A stretch of DNA of 9,936 nucleotides. It comes from an uncultured Lachnospiraceae bacterium. Lineage in GTDB: Bacteria > Bacillota_A > Clostridia > Lachnospirales > Lachnospiraceae. Within the stretch, counting starts at the first letter, position 1; each line of letters opens with the position of its first letter. The translations under genes and the position numbers were made by a program. The notes beneath the pieces were generated by a model. It ran no database searches. It was not told the DNA's origin and saw nothing but the letters and a program-made list of their open reading frames with translations. Positions 1 through 8,700 of the stretch are shown here, piece after piece. The stretch is from positions 6,418 to 16,353 of the forward strand of contig CACZHN010000084.1 in NCBI GenBank assembly GCA_902780985.1, read 5' to 3'.

Positions 1-1
1 T

Positions 2-1294
2 GCCGAAAAAACCCTTAAGAACATTTCGGAGCTCTGCACAGCCGACAGAGAAAGACAGCTTGGATTCATAAGGAATTCCATAATGATAGCAGGCGGAAAT
101 GTAACGGACAGGGACGGCAGTGTAAGAGAGTTTACGGCAGGATCATCAGACGAGATTACGGTCGAAGACATCATACGCAGGATAAGGAAAAATGCTGTTT
201 GGGACGGCAGCCGAAAGGCATGTTCTTTTATTGACGTTACCATAGCCGGAGAGAGGCCGATCATAGGAGGCATATCCTATACCTTGTATGACGGAATGGG
301 TCTCTTACTCTTCCTATTTGCTTACGCCCATCATACGGGTAAAAAGGAAGATGCCGATTTTGCGGAGGCGGCTCTCGCCGGTATGGAAACGATAGCACCG
401 ATGGAGAAAGCAAAACTTTCAACAGGTGTTTTCAGCGGCTTTACGGGATATATATATTTTTACTATAACCTGTATAAGCTGACGGGAGAGAAAAAGTACT
501 ATGACAAGTATGAGCAGGCTCTGGAGCGGATCATAACCTATGATATCCATGAAGAAAAAATATATGATGTGATAGGCGGAGTGAGCGGAGCCGTAATAGT
601 ATTTGCAAACATATACAGACATGAAAACGATGAGAGATTAAGAAAGCTGATCCTTCAATATACCGAATTTCTGAAGGAAAAAGCGGACGTGGAATGGAAC
701 TTCCTTACCGGATTCTCCCACGGATATGCGGGTATAGCCTATGCTTTCAGAAAGGCCTATGACGTTATCGGAGATAAAGAGTACAGGGAACTGGCATCAC
801 TCATCGAAAAAAGAGAAGATGCTTCCTATTCGGAGAAGCAGCAGAACTGGAAGGATCTCAGAGACAATAAGGGAAATTGCTGCTGTTTCTGGTGCCACGG
901 AGCTCCGGGAATCCTGATGGGAAGAAGCTATTACATGAATAAGACGGAATTCTATGACAAGTACAGCGGGGCTCTGAACCGCCTGAAGGAAAACATGTCG
1001 GAGAAGCACTGGAACAATATGGGAGACAGCCTGTGTCACGGCAGGATCGGAAATATTGAGATCATGAATATAATAGCAGGTAATATAAAAGACGAAGATC
1101 TGAACCGGGAAACAAAGAAACTGATGGTCAGAGAATGTAAGAAGATACGAAAAGACGGAATAGAGTACGGATATCCGAAGCTCAAAGGTCTTATGTCCTG
1201 TATGGTAGGATTGTCGGGCATGGGATACGGAATGCTGAGGATGAATGATAGGAAGCTTCCTTCGGTACTCGGTCTGGAGGTGACAGGAGAATGA
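2..1294 (+). CDS. lanM: Class II lanthipeptide synthetase LanM (LanM1), C-terminal part only
   Basis: The reading frame is open from base 2, so this is a 5'-truncated gene. The ATG at 83 is internal, because the residues before it (ISELCTADRERQLGFIRNSI) look like the linker that precedes the cyclase in LanM proteins. What remains is the LanC-like cyclase domain, which binds zinc and adds cysteine thiols to dehydrated Ser/Thr to form (methyl)lanthionine rings. Visible cyclase motifs are SHGYAGI, WCHGAPG (Cys codon 893, His 896) and LCHGRIG (Cys 1034, His 1037). The three expected zinc ligands are therefore present, in the Cys-Cys-His form. The repeated GxxG helical-hairpin pattern (GFTGYIYFYYNLYKLTGE, DVIGGVSGAV) aligns by eye with the second LanM at 5745. 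Three extra cysteines lie just before the first zinc motif (878-886). The stop overlaps lanT by 4 bp (ATGA), which indicates one operon and translational coupling. The dehydratase half cannot be assessed because it is outside the window. The family call is firm; the substrate is unknown. Confidence 0.93.
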   Translation, partial: AEKTLKNISELCTADRERQLGFIRNSIMIAGGNVTDRDGSVREFTAGSSDEITVEDIIRRIRKNAVWDGSRKACSFIDVTIAGERPIIGGISYTLYDGMGLLLFLFAYAHHTGKKEDADFAEAALAGMETIAPMEKAKLSTGVFSGFTGYIYFYYNLYKLTGEKKYYDKYEQALERIITYDIHEEKIYDVIGGVSGAVIVFANIYRHENDERLRKLILQYTEFLKEKADVEWNFLTGFSHGYAGIAYAFRKAYDVIGDKEYRELASLIEKREDASYSEKQQNWKDLRDNKGNCCCFWCHGAPGILMGRSYYMNKTEFYDKYSGALNRLKENMSEKHWNNMGDSLCHGRIGNIEIMNIIAGNIKDEDLNRETKKLMVRECKKIRKDGIEYGYPKLKGLMSCMVGLSGMGYGMLRMNDRKLPSVLGLEVTGE

Positions 1295-3414
1295 TAAGAC
1301 ATAAGAGGTCAGTACCTTATGTAGAACAAATGCAGCAGACAGAATGCGGACTTTGCTGTGCGACTATGCTGCTCAGGTATTACGGAAGTCAGGAAAAGAT
1401 TACCAGGATCCGTGAATCACTTGAAGCGGGAAGAGACGGACTTAAGCTGTCATATATAGCTGAATATCTGAAGAAGAGAGGCATGGAAACAAGAATATAC
1501 AAAGCCGGAATAGAAATGCTGAACAAGATCCCTCTTCCGGCAGTCATATTCTGGAATAACGAGCATTTTGTAGTGCTTGAGAAGATGAAAAAAGATTCGT
1601 ACTACATTGTGGATCCGGCTTTCGGAAAGAGAAAAATCGACAGAGAGACCATGGAAGAAAGCTATACCGATGTTGTCATGGTAGTTCAGCCGACGGAAGA
1701 ATTCAGACCGATCAAAGAAAAGTCCCATAACTGGAATGTAGTACTGGAACATATGAAGAAGAGCAGACGAGTGATCGCATTGATAGTATTGATGTCATTT
1801 ATCGTATATGCACTTCAGATGAGTGTTCCTATCATGATCCAGAAGATCGTAGATGCACAGTCCATAAAGAATCAGGGACTTACCGTATTCGGGCTTATGA
1901 TCCTGCTGGGAATCATCAATTTCCTCAGAGGAAGAAGGATGCTCAATCTGCAGATAGATACGGATTATAATCTGTCGAGTTCGGTTTTTTCAAAACTACT
2001 CAGACTTCCGTATAAGTATTTCGAAGGAAGAGCGCCCGGAGATATTCTCTTCAGAATGAGCAGTATAACAAATATACGAGACCTTTTATCCGAGCAGATC
2101 GTCCAGACTGTAATGCAGGCGGGAATGCTGGTATTTATAGTAGGATATATGTTTATAAAGTCACCGCTTATCACACTGATCGCATCCATAGTATTTGTAC
2201 TGACAGGTGTCTTTATCTTCTCCATGAAGACCAAGATATCCGAAGTAAATCAGGATGATATGATGAAGAATACCATGCTTCAGACAGTTCAGGTAGAAAC
2301 GATATATTCCATGTTTGCCATAAAAACAGCCGGCATGGAAGAAGAAACCAAGAAGAACTGGAAGAAGGCTTATGACAGATGTCTTGATTCTTATAAGAGA
2401 AAGAACAGGGTTATAAATGTATATACTTCGGTTCTCGCATTTGTTCAGAATATAGCACCTGTCTTTCTTCTGGGAGTCGGAATATATTCCACTATGATGG
2501 GTAAGATGACCTTAGGTGAAAGTATGGCAATCTATTCTCTTGCGGGAAGTTTCTTCTCAACGGGAATCGCACTTTATAATTTCTGGAACGACTTTGTCGT
2601 GGCCGGTGCATACATGGAAAGACTCCATGATATCATTGACTCGGAAGAAGAAAGAATACCTGAAAAGCCTATCGCTATAAATGTATCCGGAAATCTTGAT
2701 CTGGACAATGTAAGCTTTGCTTATACCAAAACTTCAAAACCGGTACTTTCCGATATTAACCTTCATGTTCATAAGGGAGAGAAGATTGCCATTGTAGGAG
2801 CTTCCGGTTCCGGAAAGAGTACACTCGCCAAACTTATACTGGGCTTGTATGATCCGACAGGCGGTGATATCCTGTATGATGGTGTAAGTATAAACCGCAT
2901 AAATAAAAGCGAGCTGAGAAAGCAGATAGGTGTTGTTCCTCAGGATATGACGCTCTTTAATGAAAGCATATTTGACAACATCCGCATGAACAGAGAAGAG
3001 CTTGGACTGGATGAAGTTAAAGAAGCATCCGAAATAGCACAGATACGCGGAGAGATTGAGGATATGCCTATGAAGTATTATACAATGATAACCGATATGG
3101 GCATGAATCTTTCCGGCGGACAGCGTCAGAGAATAGCTCTCGCCAGAGCCATAGTTCATAAAAACGATCTGATAGTTCTGGATGAAGCAACAAGTGCTCT
3201 CGACTATGAAAACGAAAGACGTATCAGCAATTATCTGGGAGAAAAAGATTGTACCAGAATAGTAATAGCTCACAGACTTTCGACGATCATAGATGCCGAT
3301 AAGATAGTGGTTCTGGACAAGGGAAGAATCCAGGAAGTCGGAAAGCACGAAGAACTTATCAAGCGTGACGGTACATATGCGAAGCTTTACTATGCCGATA
3401 AGAAAAGTGCCTAA
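1291..3414 (+). CDS. lanT: LanT: C39 peptidase-ABC exporter for lanthipeptides
   Basis: This is a bifunctional inner-membrane protein (707 aa, normal for the family) that cuts the leader after a double-glycine-type site and exports the modified peptide using ATP. Domain order is complete. The N-terminal C39 cysteine peptidase spans about residues 8-135, with Gln13, catalytic Cys19 in TECGLCC, His92 in NNEHFVVL and Asp108 in VDPAFG. The transmembrane ABC domain covers about 160-450. The nucleotide-binding domain has Walker A GASGSGKST (503-511), LSGGQ (607-611), Walker B LIVLDE (627-632) and H-loop His661. All catalytic residues are present, so it should be active. The ATG overlaps the upstream lanM stop (ATGA), and agrB follows after 17 bp with no terminator between them. 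Bacteriocin exporters that handle unmodified double-glycine peptides share this architecture; the adjoining lanM makes LanT the better name. Confidence 0.95.
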   Translation: MIRHKRSVPYVEQMQQTECGLCCATMLLRYYGSQEKITRIRESLEAGRDGLKLSYIAEYLKKRGMETRIYKAGIEMLNKIPLPAVIFWNNEHFVVLEKMKKDSYYIVDPAFGKRKIDRETMEESYTDVVMVVQPTEEFRPIKEKSHNWNVVLEHMKKSRRVIALIVLMSFIVYALQMSVPIMIQKIVDAQSIKNQGLTVFGLMILLGIINFLRGRRMLNLQIDTDYNLSSSVFSKLLRLPYKYFEGRAPGDILFRMSSITNIRDLLSEQIVQTVMQAGMLVFIVGYMFIKSPLITLIASIVFVLTGVFIFSMKTKISEVNQDDMMKNTMLQTVQVETIYSMFAIKTAGMEEETKKNWKKAYDRCLDSYKRKNRVINVYTSVLAFVQNIAPVFLLGVGIYSTMMGKMTLGESMAIYSLAGSFFSTGIALYNFWNDFVVAGAYMERLHDIIDSEEERIPEKPIAINVSGNLDLDNVSFAYTKTSKPVLSDINLHVHKGEKIAIVGASGSGKSTLAKLILGLYDPTGGDILYDGVSINRINKSELRKQIGVVPQDMTLFNESIFDNIRMNREELGLDEVKEASEIAQIRGEIEDMPMKYYTMITDMGMNLSGGQRQRIALARAIVHKNDLIVLDEATSALDYENERRISNYLGEKDCTRIVIAHRLSTIIDADKIVVLDKGRIQEVGKHEELIKRDGTYAKLYYADKKSA

Positions 3415-3431
3415 GGAAGGACATCAGGTTA

Positions 3432-3989
3432 ATGTTAAAAAAGATATCACATGGAATCGTTAATAAAATGAATAAGGTATATCCGCGTTCGGAAGAAGAT
3501 ACACAGAAGATAGAATATTATACGGAAATACTGTTAGATCAAATACTGATCCTTGCAGTTGTATTCATATTGTGTGCCATTGTGGGTTATCATAAGGAAG
3601 CGCTTATAAGCTATACGGGATTTTTGGCACTTCGATCCTTTGCAGGAGGATTGCATTTTAAGAAAAGGATATGGTGTCTTTCTGTAACCGGTTTAATAGC
3701 TTTGTTAGGAGGACTTGTTATTTATAAATTCAGTATTCCTATCACTGCATGTTTAGTTCTGCTATTAATTGATCTTATCTTGGTTGTGGCATTTGCTCCA
3801 CAGGTAACTAAAAATAATCCGATTACTCCGAAATTTAAAAAAATCAGGAAAGTGGAGAGCGTTGTGGTGATCGGTATATTTATAGGGATTCTGTTTATTT
3901 CTCATGGAATATGGGGAAAAGGACTGGCTATCGGAGCAAGTTTAGCGACAATTACAATACTACCGATTTTTATGAAATTAACAGAATAG
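3432..3989 (+). CDS. agrB: AgrB-like autoinducer peptide protease/cyclase
   Basis: This is a 185-residue polytopic membrane protein of the accessory gene regulator B family. AgrB cleaves the C-terminal tail of the AgrD precursor and forms a (thio)lactone through an acyl-enzyme. The diagnostic block is RSFAGGLHFKKRIWC, giving Arg68, Gly72-Gly73, His75 and Cys82. The His-Cys spacing of seven matches the catalytic pair of staphylococcal AgrB (His77/Cys84). The later FAPQVTKNNPITPKFKK block matches the family's YAP...NPI region. Hydrophobic segments lie near 35-52, 55-66, 84-100, 103-124, 144-160 and 163-180. The start is backed by GGAAGG at 3415-3420. It lies 17 bp after lanT, at the end of that operon, and is followed by a strong terminator. 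Its likely substrate gene is not adjacent as usual but lies 1.6 kb away at 5566. It is AT-richer than the lan genes. The family call is secure; pairing with the 5566 peptide is inferred. Confidence 0.92.
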   Translation: MLKKISHGIVNKMNKVYPRSEEDTQKIEYYTEILLDQILILAVVFILCAIVGYHKEALISYTGFLALRSFAGGLHFKKRIWCLSVTGLIALLGGLVIYKFSIPITACLVLLLIDLILVVAFAPQVTKNNPITPKFKKIRKVESVVVIGIFIGILFISHGIWGKGLAIGASLATITILPIFMKLTE

Positions 3990-3992
3990 TAT

Positions 3993-4047
3993 AAGAAAAG
4001 AGCTGTCGCACCTGTGATTTGCCGGTGTGACAGCTCTTTTCTTTTTT
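3993..4047. terminator. Bidirectional intrinsic terminator between agrB and the kinase gene
   Basis: A 20-bp stem (3993-4012 with 4024-4043, one G-U wobble) with core AGCTGTCGCACC / GGTGTGACAGCT and an 11-nt loop is followed by a T run at 4042-4047. On the minus strand the A-rich 5' arm gives CTTTTCTT after the hairpin. It therefore ends the lanM-lanT-agrB operon on the plus strand and the convergent kinase gene on the minus strand. The kinase stop codon (4046-4048) sits inside the T run, so the two genes share a very compact end. Confidence 0.9.
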
Positions 4048-5356
4048 ATGATATTCTCAGCTGCTGAATAAACATACCGTTATCGATAACGGTTTCATGA
4101 TAGATATTATTATAATTCTTCAGTATTTCGGATACATTATAAAGACCGAGTCCGTGACCGGCACCCTTGGTTGTCATATCTTTTTTCTCCAACTGTGAAG
4201 GCGAGTAACCTTTATCGATAAAACTGTTGGAAATAATGATCACAACATCATTATCAATGTTACCCACATTCAGAATGATAAGGGGATTTTCGGTTTCCCG
4301 AGAGGCTTCAATAGCATTATCCATATATATACCGAGGATTCTTGTAAGATCTACAGTATCGATATTCACGGCTTCAATCTCTTCGGGAATATCTACGACA
4401 GTTTCAATATTTTGATTAACGGCAAGAATAACCTTGGTATAAAGGATACTTTTTAATTCCAGAATTTTAAGATTTTGGAGTTTATTAAGAGTATCATTAT
4501 TCTGTGAAAGGTTTTTCTGCATCGGAAGAATTCTATTATGGAAAAATTCTTTCAATTCTTCAAATCGGTTTTCTTCCATATATCCTGACATAGAAGTCAT
4601 TATATTCACATAATCGTGCTTGAATGAACGAAGATTATTGTACATAACTTCAAGATTTTCGGTGTATTTATTCAGGTTTTCAAGATACTCGACTTTCTTA
4701 GCGGTTTCGTAATTCTTTTTGACGGTTTTCAATAAAACAAATATCATTCCGAGAGTCAAGAGAGAGTAAAGTACCATGAATGATATTAATACCGTAAAGT
4801 CTTTTCTTGATATGTTTTGAGAGTCGAGTAAAGAGCATACAGTAAAAATCAATGTAGCACAGATTGATAGAGTAGTTGTAGTAATTATCATTAACTTAGG
4901 GTTAAATCTGTCAAAAAAACTGCTCAGTTTATTATAGAAGTATTTTCTCAATAGAATAAGAATAGGCAGGCTTAAAACAAAAACTAATACAGTAGCAAGA
5001 ATTAAGTACCATATATGAGTATTTAATTCATCTATAGTGAGTCCCGTTATCCACATAATAGGGAAACTTACAACATATGTGAGTATGCAGTTCAGAATAT
5101 ATAAAAACGGGAACAGAAAAATCGTAAAGGATTTTGAAGAACTCTTAACCAGGATAAGTGAATCCGTGATCAAAAGAATTAGCAGCAATGATGGTATAAT
5201 AAAATATACCATTGAAAACATAAAAATAAAAAACACTATAAACAATATGACATAAGTTTTTTTGGATATTAAAAATCTTATGAGGACAAATAACTCAGAT
5301 ATGTGAAGTATAGACAGTACTAAAGACGAAATAATAAGTATTGAAAGTGCGTACAT
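4046..5356 (-). CDS. AgrC-like HPK10-family sensor histidine kinase
   Basis: This is a 436-residue membrane sensor kinase. The N-terminal half (about 1-210) contains six or seven hydrophobic helices, the usual sensor region of peptide-pheromone receptors such as AgrC. A coiled-coil-like linker (about 211-243) leads to the phosphoacceptor motif FKHDY with His247. The GHKL ATPase follows, with N-box MDNAIEAS (Asn347) and G-box GHGLGLYNV (400-408). An FKHDY acceptor together with a GHKL ATPase is typical of the HPK10/AgrC class. The start is supported by AAGGAG (5367-5362) five bases upstream. It is transcribed away from the peptide-lanM operon and towards agrB, from its own promoter. The expected partner is the response regulator beginning at 9864. 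Base composition is visibly AT-rich compared with the lan genes. The ligand is not shown by the sequence; the product of the AgrD-like gene at 5566 is the obvious candidate. Confidence 0.92.
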   Translation of the reverse strand: MYALSILIISSLVLSILHISELFVLIRFLISKKTYVILFIVFFIFMFSMVYFIIPSLLLILLITDSLILVKSSSKSFTIFLFPFLYILNCILTYVVSFPIMWITGLTIDELNTHIWYLILATVLVFVLSLPILILLRKYFYNKLSSFFDRFNPKLMIITTTTLSICATLIFTVCSLLDSQNISRKDFTVLISFMVLYSLLTLGMIFVLLKTVKKNYETAKKVEYLENLNKYTENLEVMYNNLRSFKHDYVNIMTSMSGYMEENRFEELKEFFHNRILPMQKNLSQNNDTLNKLQNLKILELKSILYTKVILAVNQNIETVVDIPEEIEAVNIDTVDLTRILGIYMDNAIEASRETENPLIILNVGNIDNDVVIIISNSFIDKGYSPSQLEKKDMTTKGAGHGLGLYNVSEILKNYNNIYHETVIDNGMFIQQLRIS

Positions 5357-5398
5357 AGATGCTCCTTAATGTAAAACCTGAAGATGATAACCGACTAA

Positions 5399-5427
5399 AT
5401 TATATTTAAAAAATTTTAGAAATACAA
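5399..5427 (-). promoter_or_regulatory. Sigma-A-type promoter for the AgrC-like kinase
   Basis: On the minus strand, a perfect -10 TATAAT (5404-5399) lies 17 bp downstream of TTGTAT (5427-5422), a partial -35 keeping the TTG. Transcription would start near 5392, giving a leader of about 35 nt with the AAGGAG site. The arrangement looks like a moderate constitutive promoter, as expected for a sensor that must be present before induction. Confidence 0.6.
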
Positions 5428-5460
5428 GGATATCATGACAGAAAATTGAAATTTATGTCA

Positions 5461-5497
5461 TTTACGATAAAAAAATGTACGTTTACGATAAAAAAAT
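5461..5497 (+). promoter_or_regulatory. Tandem direct repeat, probable LytTR (AgrA-type) operator
   Basis: The 16-mer TTTACGATAAAAAAAT occurs exactly twice, at 5461-5476 and 5482-5497, with a start-to-start distance of 21 bp. Two direct repeats two helical turns apart are the recognised target format of LytTR-domain regulators (AgrA, PlnC, ComE). The TTTACG core resembles their TACGTT-like half-sites only loosely. The right copy overlaps the -35 position of the downstream promoter. An AgrA-like regulator is encoded at the end of the window. Binding is inferred; the repeat itself is seen directly. Confidence 0.75.
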
Positions 5498-5523
5498 ATA
5501 AATCTGATTTGATGTACTATAAT
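5495..5523 (+). promoter_or_regulatory. Activator-dependent promoter for the AgrD-like/lanM operon
   Basis: A perfect TATAAT lies at 5518-5523. The hexamer 17 bp upstream (5495-5500, AATATA) has no resemblance to TTGACA, and no extended -10 TG is present. The missing -35 is covered by the right copy of the 21-bp-period repeat, which suggests that transcription needs an activator bound there. Initiation would fall near 5530, about 36 nt before the peptide start codon. Confidence 0.68.
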
Positions 5524-5565
5524 ATGAATCAGGGTAAAAACTATATATTACGTAGGAGGCGAAAA

Positions 5566-5730
5566 ATGAAAAAGGTTATATCAGAAGTAGTACGTTTTCT
5601 CGGAGACAAGATGATTCAGGAAGTTGAAAAGGGAAATAATGTTTTAAAGAGCGGAATAGTAGGATTGCATGAAATCGAAAAACCCGAGTGCCTGAAGAAA
5701 CTTGACAGAGAAAGAATGGCTGAGAAGTAA
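5566..5730 (+). CDS. AgrD-like autoinducer precursor peptide (54 aa)
   Basis: This is a short gene with an excellent AGGAGG (5554-5559) six bases before the ATG. The frame is open further up to a TTG at 5446, but that extension runs through the promoter and repeats, so the ATG at 5566 is chosen. The peptide has the AgrD layout: a basic/amphipathic N-terminal helix (MKKVISEVVRFLGDKM, 1-16), a short central segment KSGIVGL (28-34), and a charged tail HEIEKPECLKKL (35-46). The tail resembles the AgrD region with a conserved Pro-Glu and Leu (staphylococcal EVPKELTQL). It is unusual in having no cysteine in the presumed signal segment; Ser29 could close a lactone instead, as Ser does in some staphylococcal signals. 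The only Cys (42) lies in the tail. It sits under the putative LytTR-controlled promoter, 14 bp upstream of lanM, in a locus that encodes AgrB and AgrC-like proteins. The position is also where a LanA would be expected, but it has no double-glycine leader motif, and only two Ser, no Thr and one Cys. Confidence 0.7.
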   Translation: MKKVISEVVRFLGDKMIQEVEKGNNVLKSGIVGLHEIEKPECLKKLDRERMAEK

Positions 5731-5737
5731 AGTTACC

Positions 5738-5742
5738 GGAGG
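5738..5742 (+). promoter_or_regulatory. Ribosome binding site that decides the lanM start
   Basis: GGAGG at 5738-5742 is only 2 nt from the first ATG (5745) but 5 nt from the in-frame second ATG (5748). The closer-to-normal spacing favours initiation at 5748, which would shorten the protein by one methionine. Confidence 0.6.
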
Positions 5743-5744
5743 AT

Positions 5745-8700
5745 ATGATGATACTTTATGATGAAGTTTCAGAAGCAGATGTTTGGAAATATTGGCAGAC
5801 ACTGTTTCCGGAAGTAAATAAGGAACATGATCTGAAGAATATGCTTAACACATGCGAACCTTTTGATGAAAAGGAATTAAATGTGTTCTGGTTTGAACAT
5901 AAGGCAGATACTCGTGAATTCATGAACTGGCTTTCAGATCATAAGGGAACCTTTGAGTATCCGGAAGAATGGAACAGACTCATATCCGATGATCATATAA
6001 ACAATATATTCTATCCGCTTTTTCTATATGAAAAGGATGGGATAGAAAAACTGTCGGATAGAATATATGGCAGCCGGATTTTTGAAGATAGTGACAAGAT
6101 CAGGGAATCCGTGATAAAGGAGATATTTCTCAGACTTCGAGAAGTGACACTCAGGACATTTATTACGGAAATCCATGTTGAGCGCGGGGGTAAGCGCTTA
6201 AAAGGAGACACTCCCGAAGAAAGATTTTGTAACTACGTTGATGAAAGCTGGAGCTCTGTAGAGTATGTAAGAAGATTCTATACAGAGTATCAGGAACTTC
6301 TGGAGCTTCAGCTTACGGTTTTTGAAAATGCACTTCAGTCAGCTCTGGAAATGATATACCGACTTGATGATGACTTCCCTAAGTTATTAAAAAGATTTGC
6401 AGACGGAGCCGAGGATATCAGGATAAGGGATATAAGTCAGGGACTGGGAGATTCCCACAGAGGTGGAAGAACTGTCGCTCTGATTACATTTTCGAATGGA
6501 CTGAGAGTTGTATATAAACCCCGAAATATTGGAGCGGAAAAGGGATTCCGCTATTATTCCATAGCAATGAACGAGGGCCTGTGTCTCGGAGAGAAGGCTC
6601 TTTATGAGACAAAGCTGCTGGATTGCGGTGAGTACGGATATATGGAATTCATCCAGCAGGAGGAATGTAAGGACGCCGGAGGAGTAGAGCGATACTTCTA
6701 TCGTTCGGGAATTCTTATGGCTATGCTTTATTCCTTAAATGCAAAGGATATTCATCACGAGAATCTTATAGCTCACGGCGAGTATCCGGTGATGATCGAT
6801 CTGGAAGCACTCTTTCATTCAAATCTGGAACATGCGGATATCGAGTCGGAAAAATCTGCATATGAGATAGCTATGGATTCCATAAATGATTCAGTTTATT
6901 CCATAGGACTTCTTCCATCTCAGCTCACCAATCCTTTTAATAAGGAAGAAGCATCCGTTGATATAAGCGGATTTGGAGGAGGAGACACAGAACAGGTATC
7001 TCCGTTCAAGGTTCTTAAGATACAGAATCGAAATACGGATGAGATATGTCTTAAGAAGTCTGCATATATGATAGAACCTCAGAAAAACGTTGTTAAGTAT
7101 GAGGGAGAAGCAGTTAAGTCTTCGGATTATACGGATTTTATAATGAAAGGATTCGAAGACGCTTATAAGTTTATAGAATCACACAAGTCGGAGCTGGCAA
7201 TATCTTTCGATCTTTGGTTTGACAGTGTATGTACAAGAGTTATTTACAGACCGACATATTTATATACAAAACTCATGTTTACCGGAGGTCATCCGGATTT
7301 TATGAGGGAAAAGGCTCATCGATATGTATTGATGCATCGCATGGCCTATAAGATAAAGAAGCAGGAAGCGGATATCGTTAAATCCGAGATCAGGGATATG
7401 ATGACGGGAGACGTTCCTTTCTTCGAAGTAGATATTCATTCGGGAGAACTGAAGAATTCGGAAGGTTATGTACTTCCGATCTCCTTTAAGAAAACTCCTC
7501 TCAAATGCGTGGAAGATAAGCTTCGCCATATGAATGATAAGGATCTCATACAGCAGAAGTCTATAATCGACAATGCATTTCTCTCTAAAACTGTAAGTGA
7601 CTATAAGGATATATGGCTTACAGGAACAGAGTGGGTCAGGGAAGATACAGAACCGGATAAGAAAGATCATAGTGATCTGTACATTAAGATGGCAAAGGAT
7701 ATAGGAGACCGGATCCTGGCTGATGCAAAGGAATCGGTGGTGGACGGACAGAAAGAACTGGCCTGGATCAACTACACTCCGGTAGGACATGACCGCATCA
7801 TATATGAATATGGTGCAGTGGAAAGCGACCTTTACAGCGGAGTAACGGGAATAGGTCTTTTCTTCCTATATCTGTGGAAGATAGCAGGAGAGAAAAAATA
7901 TCTGGACAGCGCATATGCATGTATCCGTCCGGTAATCCACAGGATGCATAAGATTGCGGATGATTCCTGTTATCTGACGGGACCTTTCAACGGACTCAGC
8001 GGTTACATATATGTATACAGTAAGTTTTATCTTCTGACCGGTGATGAGGATATGAAGGAGGCCGTGTTAGACGGACTCTCCAGGATGAAGAAGATATATC
8101 ACAGAGACACAAGTTACGATGTGATAAGCGGTTCAGCAGGTGCTGTTAAGGTATGTATCAGCTTAAGAACACATTTCACAGGAGAGATAAGAGACAAGGC
8201 AGATGAAATGATAAGGCTTCTCTCTGATCATCTCGTTAAGAACTATACAGCTGCTGCCGGAGGTGAAATATCCTGGCGCAGCGGAATAAATGACCATATG
8301 TATACGGGATATGCTCACGGAAGCAGCGGTATTGAGGAAGCTCTTGCTTCTGTATATGAGATATATCCGTCTGAAGAAATAAGAGAAGTACTGGACAAGT
8401 CTCATCGTTTTATGAAAATGATGTATAACAGGGAGCGGCATGACTGGAAAACCGTGTTCGGAAAGGACAGTTATTCCTGTGCATGGTGCCATGGAGGTCC
8501 GGGTATACTCTTCAGTAAAATGAGGCAGCTGAGAGAGGGACTCATTCCGGAAAATGTATCGGAAGAACTTATGAACAGTCTGTCATCCATGAAGGAGCGG
8601 GCGCTGGGCAACAACATCTGTTACTGCCACGGAGATATCGGAAATCTCGAGATGATCCGTCACATCGCAAAGCTTCTGGGAGACGAAGGGCTTGAGAGAG

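Noticed and set aside
83..1294. ATG at 83 as the start of a stand-alone LanC-like protein
   Set aside because: The frame is open to the window edge and the residues before the ATG resemble the conserved LanM linker, so the ATG is internal. The LanM is truncated by the window, not by mutation as far as can be seen.
2734..3348. 204-codon open frame on the minus strand
   Set aside because: It lies wholly antisense to the conserved ATPase domain of lanT, and its translation has no recognisable domain. It is a shadow frame.
5461..5497. The direct repeat as a start of a CRISPR array or an encoded peptide repeat
   Set aside because: There are only two copies with a 5-nt gap, no spacers and no cas genes. 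Position and period fit an operator far better.
5446..5565. N-terminal extension of the 54-aa peptide from a TTG at 5446
   Set aside because: The extension has a rare start codon, lacks a Shine-Dalgarno, and would translate the direct repeats and the TATAAT. The ATG at 5566 has an ideal AGGAGG.
7260..7790. 176-codon open frame on the minus strand within lanM2
   Set aside because: It is antisense to well-conserved LanM sequence, with no recognisable product. The same applies to the minus-strand frames at 8163-8492 and 9093-9638.
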